Of a DNA stretch of 64,000 nt, positions 33,606 through 41,267 are shown piece by piece (position 1 is the stretch's first letter; every line of letters begins with the position of its first letter). The position numbers were made by a program, and so were the translations under genes. The DNA lies in contig DASZKW010000061.1 in assembly GCA_035552775.1 (NCBI GenBank), forward strand, positions 1 through 64,000, read 5' to 3'. Origin of the DNA: DASZKW01 sp035552775. GTDB lineage: Bacteria; Actinomycetota; Acidimicrobiia; Acidimicrobiales; Palsa-688. Below the pieces are notes generated by a model that saw only the letters and a program-made list of their open reading frames with translations, made no database searches and was not told the origin of the DNA.

Positions 33606-34835
33606 ATGCTCCCGGCACCGGACACCAGACAGGGGCTGGCCGTAGGCGGGGTAACGCCTTCTGGCCGGCGCTGGCGCCTTGCGCGGCGCGGGTGGCGACG
33701 GACTGCGGAGACGCCTGGCGCGCCCAGCAGTGGCCGCGGAGCGTGGCGGTTGGTGGGCACAGCGGCGGCAAGTGCGCTCGTGGCGGGCGCCGTCATCATC
33801 TCGGGCGGGATCGGGGCGGTGGTGGCTGCCGCCTCGGCGCCGGCAGTGGCGTCAGCCGACGAGTCGCCCTCGCCGTACTACGTGGCCAGCCCGACCGGCG
33901 CGGTGTGGCCCCTCGGCGGGGCGATCGACCACGGGTCCATGGCCGGCCGCCCCCTCAACGGTGCCATAGTGGGGATCACCCTCACGCCCGATCACGGCGG
34001 CTACTGGCTGGTGGGCAGCGACGGTGGCATCTTCAGCTTCGGCGACGCCCGCTTCTACGGCTCGACGGGCTCGGAGCGGCTCAACCGCCCCGTCATCGGC
34101 ATGGCCTCCACCCCCGACGGGCGCGGCTACTGGCTCTACGCCGGCGACGGCGGCGTGTTCACCTTCGGTGACGCCGGCTTCCACGGGTCGACCGGCGGCG
34201 AACGCCTCAACCAGCCCATCGTCTCGATGGCGCCGACCGGTGACGGGCGGGGCTACTGGGAGGTGGCGGCCGACGGCGGGGTGTTCAACTTCGGTGACGC
34301 CGGGTTCTCCGGGTCGCTCGGGGGCCGGGCGCTCGGCCAGTCGGTGTCGAGGATCGTCCCGGCCGCCGGGGGCGGCTACTGGGAGGTCGCCCACGACGGA
34401 GACGTGTACCCGTTCGGCTCCGCCACCAGCCAGCGCCCGCCTGTCATCGCCCTGCTCCACACCATCGAGGGGCCCGGCGACGTGGCCATGGAGTGGGCCA
34501 TGGCCCAGCTCGGCAAGCCCTACCAGTGGGGCGGCGCCGGGCCGGCCAGCTTCGACTGCTCGGGCCTGGTGATGCGGGCGTGGCAGGACGCCGGCGTGGC
34601 CATCCCCCGCGTCGCCGCCGATCAGTACAACTTCGGGGCCCACGTGACCATCGCCCAGCTCCGCATCGGGGATCTGGTCTACTGGGCCAGCAACCCGTCC
34701 GACCCCGCGACCATCGAGCACGTCGCCATGTACATCGGCGGCGGCCACATGGTCAACGCCCCCTACACCGGGACGGTGGTGAGGACCGACTGGATCGGCG
34801 GGCCCGGTTTCGTGAACCTCGGAAGCCGTCCCTGA
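33606..34835 (+). CDS. Secreted NlpC/P60 peptidoglycan hydrolase with GYW/FGDA repeats
   Basis: 409 residues. A basic N-terminus and hydrophobic segment (about 52-78) act as signal or anchor. Residues about 90-275 hold four or five repeats of the form GYWLVGSDGGIFSFGDARF (first copy about 133-150), common in actinobacterial cell-surface proteins. The NlpC/P60 domain (about 293-409) has FDCSGLV with catalytic Cys318, IEHVAMYIG with His372, and HMVNAPY with a third polar residue. It should cleave D-Glu to diamino-acid bonds in peptidoglycan. It is divergent from the Tat-protein gene; no riboswitch was recognised in the 123-base gap. Confidence 0.9.
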   Translation: MLPAPDTRQGLAVGGVTPSGRRWRLARRGWRRTAETPGAPSSGRGAWRLVGTAAASALVAGAVIISGGIGAVVAAASAPAVASADESPSPYYVASPTGAVWPLGGAIDHGSMAGRPLNGAIVGITLTPDHGGYWLVGSDGGIFSFGDARFYGSTGSERLNRPVIGMASTPDGRGYWLYAGDGGVFTFGDAGFHGSTGGERLNQPIVSMAPTGDGRGYWEVAADGGVFNFGDAGFSGSLGGRALGQSVSRIVPAAGGGYWEVAHDGDVYPFGSATSQRPPVIALLHTIEGPGDVAMEWAMAQLGKPYQWGGAGPASFDCSGLVMRAWQDAGVAIPRVAADQYNFGAHVTIAQLRIGDLVYWASNPSDPATIEHVAMYIGGGHMVNAPYTGTVVRTDWIGGPGFVNLGSRP

Positions 34836-34843
34836 CGCAAACG

Positions 34844-34907
34844 ACTCGGGCGCCCAGACTCGGGACGCCCAGACTCGGGACGCCCAGACTCGGGCGCCCA
34901 GACTCGG
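34844..34907. repeat. 14/15-base tandem repeat between convergent genes
   Basis: Four full copies of ACTCGGG(A)CGCCCAG lie at 34844-34857, 34858-34872, 34873-34887 and 34888-34901, followed by a partial copy ACTCGG to 34907. Two copies have 14 bases and two have 15. Each contains a GGGCGCCC or GGGACGCCC near-palindrome, so the array can fold on both strands. It fills the 80-base gap between the stops of convergent genes and may work as a bidirectional terminator. Confidence 0.8.
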
Positions 34908-34915
34908 CGCGGCGC

Positions 34916-36049
34916 TCAGCCGGCGGGCAGGTGCTCCGAGGCGCTGGACCACGCCTCGCCGGCGCGCTTGGCCCCCACCGACAGCAGCTCGCCGGCGCGC
35001 TCGCCGCCGGTGGACAGCGCTTCGCCGGCCCACTCCGCGCCCGACGATAGGGCCTCGCTGACCACCGGAGCCGCCTTGGCCGCCGCCTTGCCGGCGGCCT
35101 TGCTCGCCTTGAGGGCGGCCTTGCTCGCCACCTCGTTGGCCTGGCGGGCCGCCTTCGCCCCGATCGGGGCGGCTTGGTCCCAGACGTGGGCCGCCTTGGC
35201 CGGGATGTGGGCCTCCTTGCTTGCCTGCAAGAGCCGGGCCGCGCTGCGACCGACTGTCGCACCCGCTCCCGCCCCGGCCGTGGCTGCTGCGCCGGCCACC
35301 TTGCGCCCGGTGACGCCGGCCGCCTTGGCAGCCTTGCGCCCGGTGATGCCCGCGGCCTTGTTGGCCTTGGCCGCGGCCTTCGCCGCCTTGCGCCCTGCGA
35401 TTCCCGCGGCCTTGTTCGCCTTGGCCGCCTTGCGCCCCGTGGTCCCCGCTGCCTTGGCCGCCGCCTTGTTGGCCTTGGCCGCGGCCTTCGCCGCCTTGGC
35501 ACCCGACCGGCTGGTGGCCTTGCTCGCCCGCCCCTTCGCCGCCCCCGCCTTCGCTTTTGCCGAGCCGGCCTTGGCCCCCCCGAGCTGGCTGCCGACGGCT
35601 ATGGCGCTGCCGGCCCGCTTGGCCGCCCGTCTCGCCCGCCACCCGACCGAGGGTGAGCCCTCGGTGTCCACCGCGGCGAGGACGAGGCCACCGAGCATCC
35701 CGAGGTTCTTCATGAAATGGACCTTCTGCTGGGACCGCTCGGCGGGGTCGTCGATCTCCCAGAAACGGTGGGCGGCGTAGGTCGTCGGGACCATGGAACC
35801 GATGAGCGCCAGGGCCGAAAGGCGGCGGAACTTCCCCAGGGCGAACATTGTCCCCGCCCCGAGCTGCACCCCGGCGTTGATCTTGACCAACAACTTGGTG
35901 TCGGTGGGCAGCCCCACCTTCTCCGCGATCTTGGGCGCGACGGGATCAGCGATGTCCACCCGGGGCCCGGGATCGCGCAAGGTGTTGACCCCCTCAGCCA
36001 CGAAGATGGCGGAGATCATCGGTCGGGCCAGCCAGCGGGTCGCGCTCAT
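34916..36049 (-). CDS. DoxX-like membrane protein with histone-H1-like Lys/Ala-rich tail
   Basis: 377 residues from the ATG at 36049 (MSATRWLARPMISAIFVAEG). Residues 1-125 have the DoxX family pattern: four hydrophobic helices, RPMISAIFVAEGVNTLRDPGP, AGVQLGAGTMFALGKFRRLSALALIGSMVPTTYAAHRFWE and FMKNLGMLGGLVLAAVD. From about residue 140 to 300 the chain is mostly A, K, G, R with repeated units such as AAKAAAKANKAAAKA and TGRKAAK, like eukaryotic H1 or actinobacterial HupS/Lsr2-like tails. The tail is expected to lie in the cytoplasm and be very basic; its last 70 residues are less basic. The DNA encoding it is internally repetitive. Confidence 0.8.
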   Translation of the reverse strand: MSATRWLARPMISAIFVAEGVNTLRDPGPRVDIADPVAPKIAEKVGLPTDTKLLVKINAGVQLGAGTMFALGKFRRLSALALIGSMVPTTYAAHRFWEIDDPAERSQQKVHFMKNLGMLGGLVLAAVDTEGSPSVGWRARRAAKRAGSAIAVGSQLGGAKAGSAKAKAGAAKGRASKATSRSGAKAAKAAAKANKAAAKAAGTTGRKAAKANKAAGIAGRKAAKAAAKANKAAGITGRKAAKAAGVTGRKVAGAAATAGAGAGATVGRSAARLLQASKEAHIPAKAAHVWDQAAPIGAKAARQANEVASKAALKASKAAGKAAAKAAPVVSEALSSGAEWAGEALSTGGERAGELLSVGAKRAGEAWSSASEHLPAG

Positions 36050-36350
36050 GGGGCGGTTATACCCCCGCAAGTCTCCCCCCCAACGGCAGGTCACCGCCGC
36101 CCTACTGTGCAGAACCATGGGCTATACAAAGGCCAGCGTTGCTACGTCGACAGTGCTGTCGCCGACTCGGACGGATAACCTGGACCTTCGTTCCTCGGGG
36201 AGTCGACGTAGCAACGCTCGCCTTGGTAACCCCGACAACTGCACACTTCGTCGGAGAACCCTTGGCCGGCGTGTGCCGACGGGACCCGCTGGTTTTCTTT
36301 TCCCTCCCTGCCGCGAATAGGACTATTCCTATTCCGGCCTATACTTAGGT
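36050..36350. other. Intergenic region of about 300 bases with a 17-base inverted repeat
   Basis: No convincing gene lies here; short open frames on either strand have no ribosome binding site or plausible protein character. It holds a long inverted repeat (36135-36218), then a less GC-rich stretch with the promoter of the AAA ATPase gene. The AT content rises towards 36300-36350, unlike the surrounding genes, and may mark a regulatory region or a junction of acquired DNA. Confidence 0.6.
36135..36218. repeat. 17-base perfect inverted repeat with 50-base spacer
   Basis: AGCGTTGCTACGTCGAC (36135-36151) is repeated as its reverse complement GTCGACGTAGCAACGCT (36202-36218). The spacer begins with a small hairpin GACAG-TG-CTGTC (36150-36161). 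The arms could form a large cruciform or RNA hairpin, be a dimer-protein site, or be the ends of a tiny mobile element; no target duplication is obvious. Confidence 0.75.
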
Positions 36351-36351
36351 A
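36315..36351 (+). promoter_or_regulatory. Putative leaderless promoter with operator-like repeats
   Basis: TATACT (36340-36345) lies five bases before the ATG at 36351, so the expected start of transcription falls on the start codon. Just upstream is GAATAGG-ACTATT-CCTATTC (36315-36334), a seven-base inverted repeat, and CTATTC also recurs as an overlapping direct repeat (36323-36335). These elements replace a clear -35 hexamer and look like a repressor or activator site. Confidence 0.5.
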
Positions 36352-37556
36352 TGGACCCGGTGCGCAACCCTTACAGCCCGGGGGCGGGGACCCGTCCACC
36401 GGCCCTCGTCGGGCGCGACCGGGAGATCGACGGGATGGATGTCGCCCTTCAACGGCTGCTGCTCGGGCGTGACGGGCGCAGCCAGATGCTCACCGGGCTG
36501 AGAGGCGTCGGCAAGACGGTGCTGCTGAACGAGTTCGAGCTGCTCGCCCACGGCCGTGGCTTCTTCCACGAGCACATCGAGGTGGCGGAGGGCGGGGTGC
36601 TCGCCCCGGCCCTCGTCGCCGCCTTCCGCAGGGTCCTTCTGGCCATGGACGCCAAGCGCAGGATCGGCGAGAGAGTCCGCCGCGCCCTGGGCGTGCTCAA
36701 GGCCTTCAGCGTCCGGCTTCCCGACGGCGTCGAGCTCAACATCGACGTCGACGCCGTGCCCGGCCCGGCCGACTCGGGGGATCTGGCCAGCGACCTCGCC
36801 GCCTTGTTCGTCGAGCTCGGGGAGGTGGCCCGTGACCACGGGACCGGCGTGCTACTCACCGTCGACGAGCTCCACTACGTCCATGTGGCCACGCTCACCG
36901 CTTTGGTGGTGGGCCTGCACCGCGCCGCCCAGCTCCGGCTGCCGATCACCGTCGCGGGTGCGGGCCTTCCGTCGCTGGCCACGCTGACGGGGGACGCCAA
37001 GACCTACGCCGAGCGGATGTTCGCCTTCCCCCGGATCGGGTCCTTGTCCGACGACCTGGCGGTCGAGGCTCTCGCCACCCCGGCGCGCGACGAGGGGGTC
37101 GCCTGGGTCGGCGACGCCCTCGCCCGGGTGCTGGCGATCTCGCGGTGCTACCCGTATTTCCTCCAGGAGTTCGCCAAGGCGGCATGGGACGTAGCCGACG
37201 GGCCCGACCGGATCACACCCGACGACGTGGCCCGCTGCATCCCACTGGCCACGGCCGAGCTCGACGACGGCTTCTTCCGGGTGCGCGCCGAGCGCACCAA
37301 CGACAGCGAGCGCCTATACCTGAGGGCCATGGCCGAGCTCGGGCCGGGTCCTGTCAAGTCGGCCGAGGTCGCCGCCCTGCTCGGCAAGAAGACCAACGCG
37401 CTCGGCCCCACCAGGGACAACCTCATCAAGCGGGCGATGTGTTTTTCACCCCGGTGGGGCGAGATCGACTTCACGGTGCCCATGTTCGACGGGTTCATGA
37501 GGCGCTGGATCCCCGACTTCGCCGGCCGGCGTTTAGGCGGATATACCTCCGAATAG
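36351..37556 (+). CDS. AAA family ATP-binding protein with C-terminal winged-helix-like part
   Basis: 401 residues. The ATPase core has PPALVGRDREIDGM, Walker A LTGLRGVGKTVLLNEFE (GLRGVGKT), and Walker B GTGVLLTVDELHYVHV, followed by LRLPITVAGAGLPSLATLTGD and YAERMFAFPRIGSLSDDLAVEAL (sensor region). The C-terminal part (about 315-401) resembles a winged helix: RLYLRAMAELGPGPVKSAEVAALLGKKTNALGPTRDNLIKRAMCF. It is a STAND or Orc/Cdc6-like ATPase; such genes occur as orphans in actinobacteria and some act in defence or toxin-like systems, but there is no partner toxin visible. The promoter shows operator-like repeats. Confidence 0.85.
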   Translation: MDPVRNPYSPGAGTRPPALVGRDREIDGMDVALQRLLLGRDGRSQMLTGLRGVGKTVLLNEFELLAHGRGFFHEHIEVAEGGVLAPALVAAFRRVLLAMDAKRRIGERVRRALGVLKAFSVRLPDGVELNIDVDAVPGPADSGDLASDLAALFVELGEVARDHGTGVLLTVDELHYVHVATLTALVVGLHRAAQLRLPITVAGAGLPSLATLTGDAKTYAERMFAFPRIGSLSDDLAVEALATPARDEGVAWVGDALARVLAISRCYPYFLQEFAKAAWDVADGPDRITPDDVARCIPLATAELDDGFFRVRAERTNDSERLYLRAMAELGPGPVKSAEVAALLGKKTNALGPTRDNLIKRAMCFSPRWGEIDFTVPMFDGFMRRWIPDFAGRRLGGYTSE

Positions 37557-37592
37557 CTTTGTGGCTATGGAGTTGGAGAAAGGAAAACCAGC

Positions 37593-38447
37593 GTGAGACT
37601 TGGCACCATCCGCACCGGGACCGGGACCGCTACCGTGCGCCTCGAAGGCGACATCGCCGTCGAGGTCGGCACCAGCGACGTCGGGGCTCTACTCGCTACA
37701 CCAGGCTGGCACGCGCGGGCGGCGGCGGCCGAGGGGTCCACCCATGCCGTCGAAGGACTGGACTTCGCTCCCCTCGTGCTCCACCCGGAGAAGATCATCT
37801 GCGTCGGTCTCAACTACCGCAACCACATAGCCGAGATGGGCCACGACCTGCCCGCCCACCCGACGCTGTTCGCCAAGTACCCACCCTCGCTCATCGGTGC
37901 GCACGACGACATCGTCCTGCCCGCGGTGTCCCAACAGGTCGACTGGGAGGCCGAGCTCGGCGTGGTCATCGGTGCGCCGGTGCGCCACGCCAGCGAGGGG
38001 GAGGCCGAGGGCGCCATCGCCGGCTACACGGTGGTCAACGACGTGACGGCGCGCGACTGGCAGGCCCGCACCAGCCAGTTCCTCCAGGGCAAGACCTTCG
38101 AGGCCACCACCCCGATCGGACCGTGGCTGGTCACCTCGGACGACCCCGCCGTGGCCGTCGGCCACTTCCCGATGTCGTGCGACGTCGACGGCGAGCACAT
38201 GCAGGTCGCCGACACCGCCGGGTTGGTGTTCGACGCCGTGGCCCTGATCCGCTACTGCTCCACGATCCTCACCCTCGTGCCCGGCGATGTGATCTCCACC
38301 GGAACGCCGGGGGGAGTGGGAGCGGGGCGCACACCACCCCGTTTCCTCGCCGACGGCGAGGTGGTCGTGACTCGCATAGAGGGCATAGGCGAGCTGCGGA
38401 ACACGTGCCGGGCCGACGATCCCCGGGGCACGGTGGCCGCCGACTGA
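37593..38447 (+). CDS. Fumarylacetoacetate hydrolase family protein
   Basis: 284 residues from a GTG preceded by GGAGAAAGGA. It has LHPEKIICVGLNYRNHIAEMGHDLP, LPAVSQQVDWEAELGVVIG, YTVVNDVTARDWQ, GKTFEATTPIGPWLV and the Gly-rich VISTGTPGGVGAGRTPPRFL of FAH-type hydrolases/isomerases and 2-hydroxyhepta-2,4-diene-dioate-like enzymes. The conserved acidic metal ligands (E..E..D) are in DWEAELG and the NDV segment. It acts on acylpyruvates or ring-cleavage products; the exact substrate is unknown. There is a hairpin just downstream and no obvious pathway neighbour. Confidence 0.9.
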   Translation: MRLGTIRTGTGTATVRLEGDIAVEVGTSDVGALLATPGWHARAAAAEGSTHAVEGLDFAPLVLHPEKIICVGLNYRNHIAEMGHDLPAHPTLFAKYPPSLIGAHDDIVLPAVSQQVDWEAELGVVIGAPVRHASEGEAEGAIAGYTVVNDVTARDWQARTSQFLQGKTFEATTPIGPWLVTSDDPAVAVGHFPMSCDVDGEHMQVADTAGLVFDAVALIRYCSTILTLVPGDVISTGTPGGVGAGRTPPRFLADGEVVVTRIEGIGELRNTCRADDPRGTVAAD

Positions 38448-38452
38448 TGTGT

Positions 38453-38478
38453 GTCCAGCTCGCTGTTGCAAGCTGGAC
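38453..38478. repeat. Eight-base inverted repeat between FAH and NiCoT genes
   Basis: GTCCAGCT and AGCTGGAC are separated by ten bases (CGCTGTTGCA). The hairpin lies immediately after the FAH stop and 46 bases before the NiCoT start, with no T-run. It may be a terminator or a metalloregulator site; the only NikR/Nur-like hint is a single TTGCAA. Confidence 0.45.
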
Positions 38479-38523
38479 GCATTAGCGGTACCGTGCGGTG
38501 GGACCGAGCGCAAGGAGTGGAGC

Positions 38524-39699
38524 GTGACCCTCACCGCCGCACGCTCGCCGGCGCCGTCGCCGTCGCCGTCGCCCTTGCCGTCGCCACCAACCAGCGCCCG
38601 GCAGAGCCTCTCCCCGTCGGAGTGGCGCCGCCTCGGGGCCATGTTCGCGGTGATCTTTGCGTTCCACGTCGTCGGCTGGGGCGTGCTCTTTTTCGCCATC
38701 CTGCCCGCCCATTACAAGGTCCTCGGATTCAGCGTCGCCGTCGCCGCCTATACCCTCGGGATGCGTCACGCCTTCGACGCCGACCACATATCGGCCATCG
38801 ACAACACGACCCGGAAGTTCATGGGCGAGGGCAAGCGCCCTCTCAGCGTCGGCTTTTTCTTTTCCCTCGGGCACTCGTCAGTGGTGGTCGCCCTCGGCGT
38901 CGGCGTCACCTTCGCCGCCCGCACCGTCATGGGAGCGGTGCAGAACCCCCATTCCCGACTGGAAGCCTTCGGCGGTGTGTTCGGCACCTCGATATCAGGG
39001 TTCTTCCTTTACCTGATCGCCGCCATCAATGTGGTGATCCTGGTCGGCATCGTGCGCGTGTTCATCGCCATGCGCCGCGGGGTCTACGACGACGAGCAGC
39101 TCGAGGCGCAACTGCAATCGCGGGGACTCATGTTCAGGTTCTTCGGGCGCATGATGCGCTCGATCACCAAGCCGTGGCAGATGTACCCCGTCGGCGTGCT
39201 CTTCGGACTCGGGTTCGACACCGCCACCGAGATCGCATTGCTGGCGTCCACCGCGGGCGCCGCCACCGCCCACCTGCCGTGGTATGCGGTGCTCTGCCTT
39301 CCCCTGCTGTTTACCGCGGGAATGACGCTCCTCGACACAATCGACGGTTCCTTCATGAACTTTGCCTACGGCTGGGCATTCTCCCGACCGGTCAGGAAGG
39401 TGTACTACAACATGACGATCACCGGGCTGTCAGTGGGCGTGGCCTTCGCCGTCGGGACCATAGAGCTACTCGGCCTGTTGGCAACCGAGGCCAACCTGCA
39501 TGGCCGGTTCTGGGACGAGATGGCTCACTTCAACATCAACCTGGCCGGGTTCATCATCGCCGGCATGTTCGTGGTGGTCTGGGGCGCAGCCCTGGCCATC
39601 TGGCATTTCGGCCATGTCGAGTCCCGGTGGGAGGAGGCCGCCGTCCGCCACCGCGCCGACGGCGGTGGTCACGCTCCTGCCGCACCCAGCGCGGCGTAG
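38524..39699 (+). CDS. NiCoT family nickel/cobalt transporter
   Basis: 391 residues from a GTG at 38524 with AAGGAG seven bases upstream. After a Pro/Ser/Ala-rich N-terminus there are about eight membrane helices. The signature RHAFDADHISAIDN (His82, Asp85, Asp87, His88) binds the metal. LGFDTATEIALLAST is the second family signature and LLFTAGMTLLDTIDGSFMNFAYGWAF the third. It takes up Ni2+ or Co2+ with high affinity; nickel may serve urease or hydrogenase elsewhere. It converges with and overlaps by 31 bases the TMEM165-like gene. Confidence 0.94.
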   Translation: MTLTAARSPAPSPSPSPLPSPPTSARQSLSPSEWRRLGAMFAVIFAFHVVGWGVLFFAILPAHYKVLGFSVAVAAYTLGMRHAFDADHISAIDNTTRKFMGEGKRPLSVGFFFSLGHSSVVVALGVGVTFAARTVMGAVQNPHSRLEAFGGVFGTSISGFFLYLIAAINVVILVGIVRVFIAMRRGVYDDEQLEAQLQSRGLMFRFFGRMMRSITKPWQMYPVGVLFGLGFDTATEIALLASTAGAATAHLPWYAVLCLPLLFTAGMTLLDTIDGSFMNFAYGWAFSRPVRKVYYNMTITGLSVGVAFAVGTIELLGLLATEANLHGRFWDEMAHFNINLAGFIIAGMFVVVWGAALAIWHFGHVESRWEEAAVRHRADGGGHAPAAPSAA

Positions 39700-40337
39700 A
39701 CGGCAAGGGCGGCGAGCACCGCGGCGGTGACCATGCGCAGGGTGCGCACCGACAGCACCCGGAGCAGTCCTCGACCGCTGACCACGGCTATGGCGGCGAC
39801 CGCCAACAGGGCGCCAAGGGCACCCACCCCGACGCTGAGGGGGGAGTGGTAGCGCGCCGCCAGGTTGGCGGTGATGATCTGGGTGAGGTCGCCCCACTCG
39901 GCGAGGAAGATCACCACCGCGGCGGTGGCTGCCGTCCCAAGCGCCGACCCGCCCCCCTCGACCTCGGCTTCGTCGTCTTCGGTGTTGCGGATCAGGAACG
40001 AGTAGACCGACCCGGCCAAGAACAGGGCGGCCACGATCGCCTGCACCACCCGGTGGGGCAGGAGGTCGAACAGCGCCACGCCGACGGACACGGCGATGGC
40101 GACGTGGACGGCAAAAGCGGCAGCGGCGCCCACCCAGACGCTCAACGGGCGCCCCCGCGAGGCCAGCACCAGCGAAGCGAACATGGTCTTGTCCGGCAGC
40201 TCCCCGAGGAACACGAGCGGGAACACGGTGGCGACGATGGCAAGGCTCACGGTGGCGGGCTCGACGGTGGTGGGTTCGACGGTGGCGGGCTCACGGTGGC
40301 GGGCTCGACGGTGGCGGGCTCGAGGTGGCGGGCTCAT
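39669..40337 (-). CDS. TMEM165/GDT1 family (UPF0016) cation transporter
   Basis: 222 residues at most. About six helices with two copies of the family motif: FPLVFLGELPDKTMFASLVLA and VVIFLAEWGDLTQIITANLAARY. Members move Mn2+ or Ca2+ against H+. The first about 30 residues (RARHRRARHREPATVEPTTVEPATV) come from a tandem DNA repeat with several alternative GTG codons and look non-coding; the true start may be the GTG of VSLAIVATVF near 40247. Its end overlaps the nickel transporter gene tail to tail. Confidence 0.88.
   Translation of the reverse strand: MSPPPRARHRRARHREPATVEPTTVEPATVSLAIVATVFPLVFLGELPDKTMFASLVLASRGRPLSVWVGAAAAFAVHVAIAVSVGVALFDLLPHRVVQAIVAALFLAGSVYSFLIRNTEDDEAEVEGGGSALGTAATAAVVIFLAEWGDLTQIITANLAARYHSPLSVGVGALGALLAVAAIAVVSGRGLLRVLSVRTLRMVTAAVLAALAVYAALGAAGA
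40247..40336. repeat. Tandem repeat GGTGGCGGGCTCGAC type at the 5' end of the GDT1-like gene
   Basis: About six copies of a 12-15-base unit (GGTGGCGGGCTCGAC and variants lacking GAC) fill this stretch, with one copy changed to GGTGGTGGGTTCGAC. On the minus strand each copy carries a GTC or GTG, so several candidate starts lie inside the repeat. This makes the true start uncertain and may allow length variation. Confidence 0.7.
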
Positions 40338-40384
40338 GGTGGCGGCTGCAGCTCGCGCCGCGTGGGCGGGCGCAGCCTGCAGGG

Positions 40385-41041
40385 CTAGTCCCCTTCGTCG
40401 CCCACGCTGGTGAGGGTCCCGATACGGCGGGCCAGGTTGACGGCATGGTCACCGAGGCGCTCGTAGAAACGGGCCAGCAGTGTGACCTGGGCGGCGGTGG
40501 CGGGGTCCATCGATCCCGAAGCCACCTCGTGGGTGAGGCGGTGGTGCAGGATGTCGAGCTCCTCGTCTGCCTCGTCGAGGGGGACACCCTGCTCGGAACG
40601 GTCCCGGTAGGCACTAGCCACTGTCTCCCACATCTCGAGGCCCACTTCGGTCATGCGCTGGACGATGCCGCGCGATAAGGGGCTCATCTCGCGGCCGAGG
40701 CCGGTCAGCGCCCGCTGGGCGACGTGCTCGGCCAGGTCGGCGCTGCGCTCGAGCTCGGGGAGTATGAGCAGCACCACCACCAGGCGGCGCAGGGCAGAGC
40801 GGGGCGCTGCCTGCACCTGGTCCCACACCACCCGCTCGACGCTCGCGGCCAGATCGTCAATGGTCTGATCCCGCTCGACCACCATCCTGGCCGTGTCGCG
40901 CTCGTCGCCGAGCAGGGCGTGGGTGGCGCCGGCCAGGGCCTCGGAGACCATGGCGAAGAGGTGCGCTATCCCGGCATCGACAGGGTCGTCAGGCGGCAGC
41001 GACGCGTCAGGGGTGGGCACCACGCCCCCGAACCTACCCAT
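40385..41041 (-). CDS. PhoU-like phosphate regulator
   Basis: 218 residues. It is all helical with two PhoU repeats: VDAGIAHLFAMVSEALAGATHALLGDERDTARMVVERDQTIDDL (E/DxxxD metal motif) and LVVVLLILPELERSADLAEHVAQRA, then REMSPLSRGIVQRM and LLARFYERLGDHAVNLARRI (ERxGDHxxN motif). PhoU regulates phosphate transport and the PhoR/PhoB response. The divergent neighbour is a phosphate:H+ symporter-like MFS protein, with a PHO-box-like repeat between them. A GTG start at 41023 with GGTAGG upstream may be the real start. Confidence 0.88.
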   Translation of the reverse strand: MGRFGGVVPTPDASLPPDDPVDAGIAHLFAMVSEALAGATHALLGDERDTARMVVERDQTIDDLAASVERVVWDQVQAAPRSALRRLVVVLLILPELERSADLAEHVAQRALTGLGREMSPLSRGIVQRMTEVGLEMWETVASAYRDRSEQGVPLDEADEELDILHHRLTHEVASGSMDPATAAQVTLLARFYERLGDHAVNLARRIGTLTSVGDEGD

Positions 41042-41064
41042 TGGGCCGGCCGCGTCCAGCGATC

Positions 41065-41107
41065 GTTCGCATTCGCGTTACCTTGCGTTCATCTTCGGTT
41101 GGGAACA
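41065..41107. promoter_or_regulatory. Putative PHO box (11-base-period GTT repeats)
   Basis: GTT triplets occur at 41065, 41077, 41087 and 41098, spaced 12, 10 and 11 bases, within GTTCGC, GTTACC, GTTCATC and GTTGGG. Actinobacterial PhoP boxes are direct repeats of about 11 bases beginning GTTCACC. The position between divergent PhoU and phosphate-transporter genes fits. No promoter elements were clearly seen. Confidence 0.45.
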
Positions 41108-41267
41108 CGGACACCTTGGGTGGGGACAATGGAACCATGCTCCAGCTACATCGGGCGGTTCCACCAGCGTCACCCGGGGGTTTGCGAGGATGGCGGCTGC
41201 GTGAGCGGGCTTTGGTGACGAGGCGGCCAGGCCCTGGTGACGAGCGGGCCGTCGTAAGTAGGTCTTG

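Noticed and set aside
33852..35642. Open frame on the minus strand (596 codons)
   Set aside because: Shadow of the NlpC/P60 gene and of the DoxX-like gene; the Gly/Arg/Gln-rich protein is repeat-derived.
36139..36348. Open frame of 69 codons in the gap before the AAA ATPase
   Set aside because: It runs over the inverted repeat and has no ribosome binding site or conserved features.
38448..38523. Cobalamin riboswitch or NikR/Nur box before the NiCoT gene
   Set aside because: The gap is too short for a riboswitch and holds only a single TTGCAA instead of the paired Nur half-sites.
38451..40388. Open frame of 645 codons on the plus strand
   Set aside because: It is a second frame of the nickel transporter and the antisense of the GDT1-like gene; Arg/His-rich without domains.
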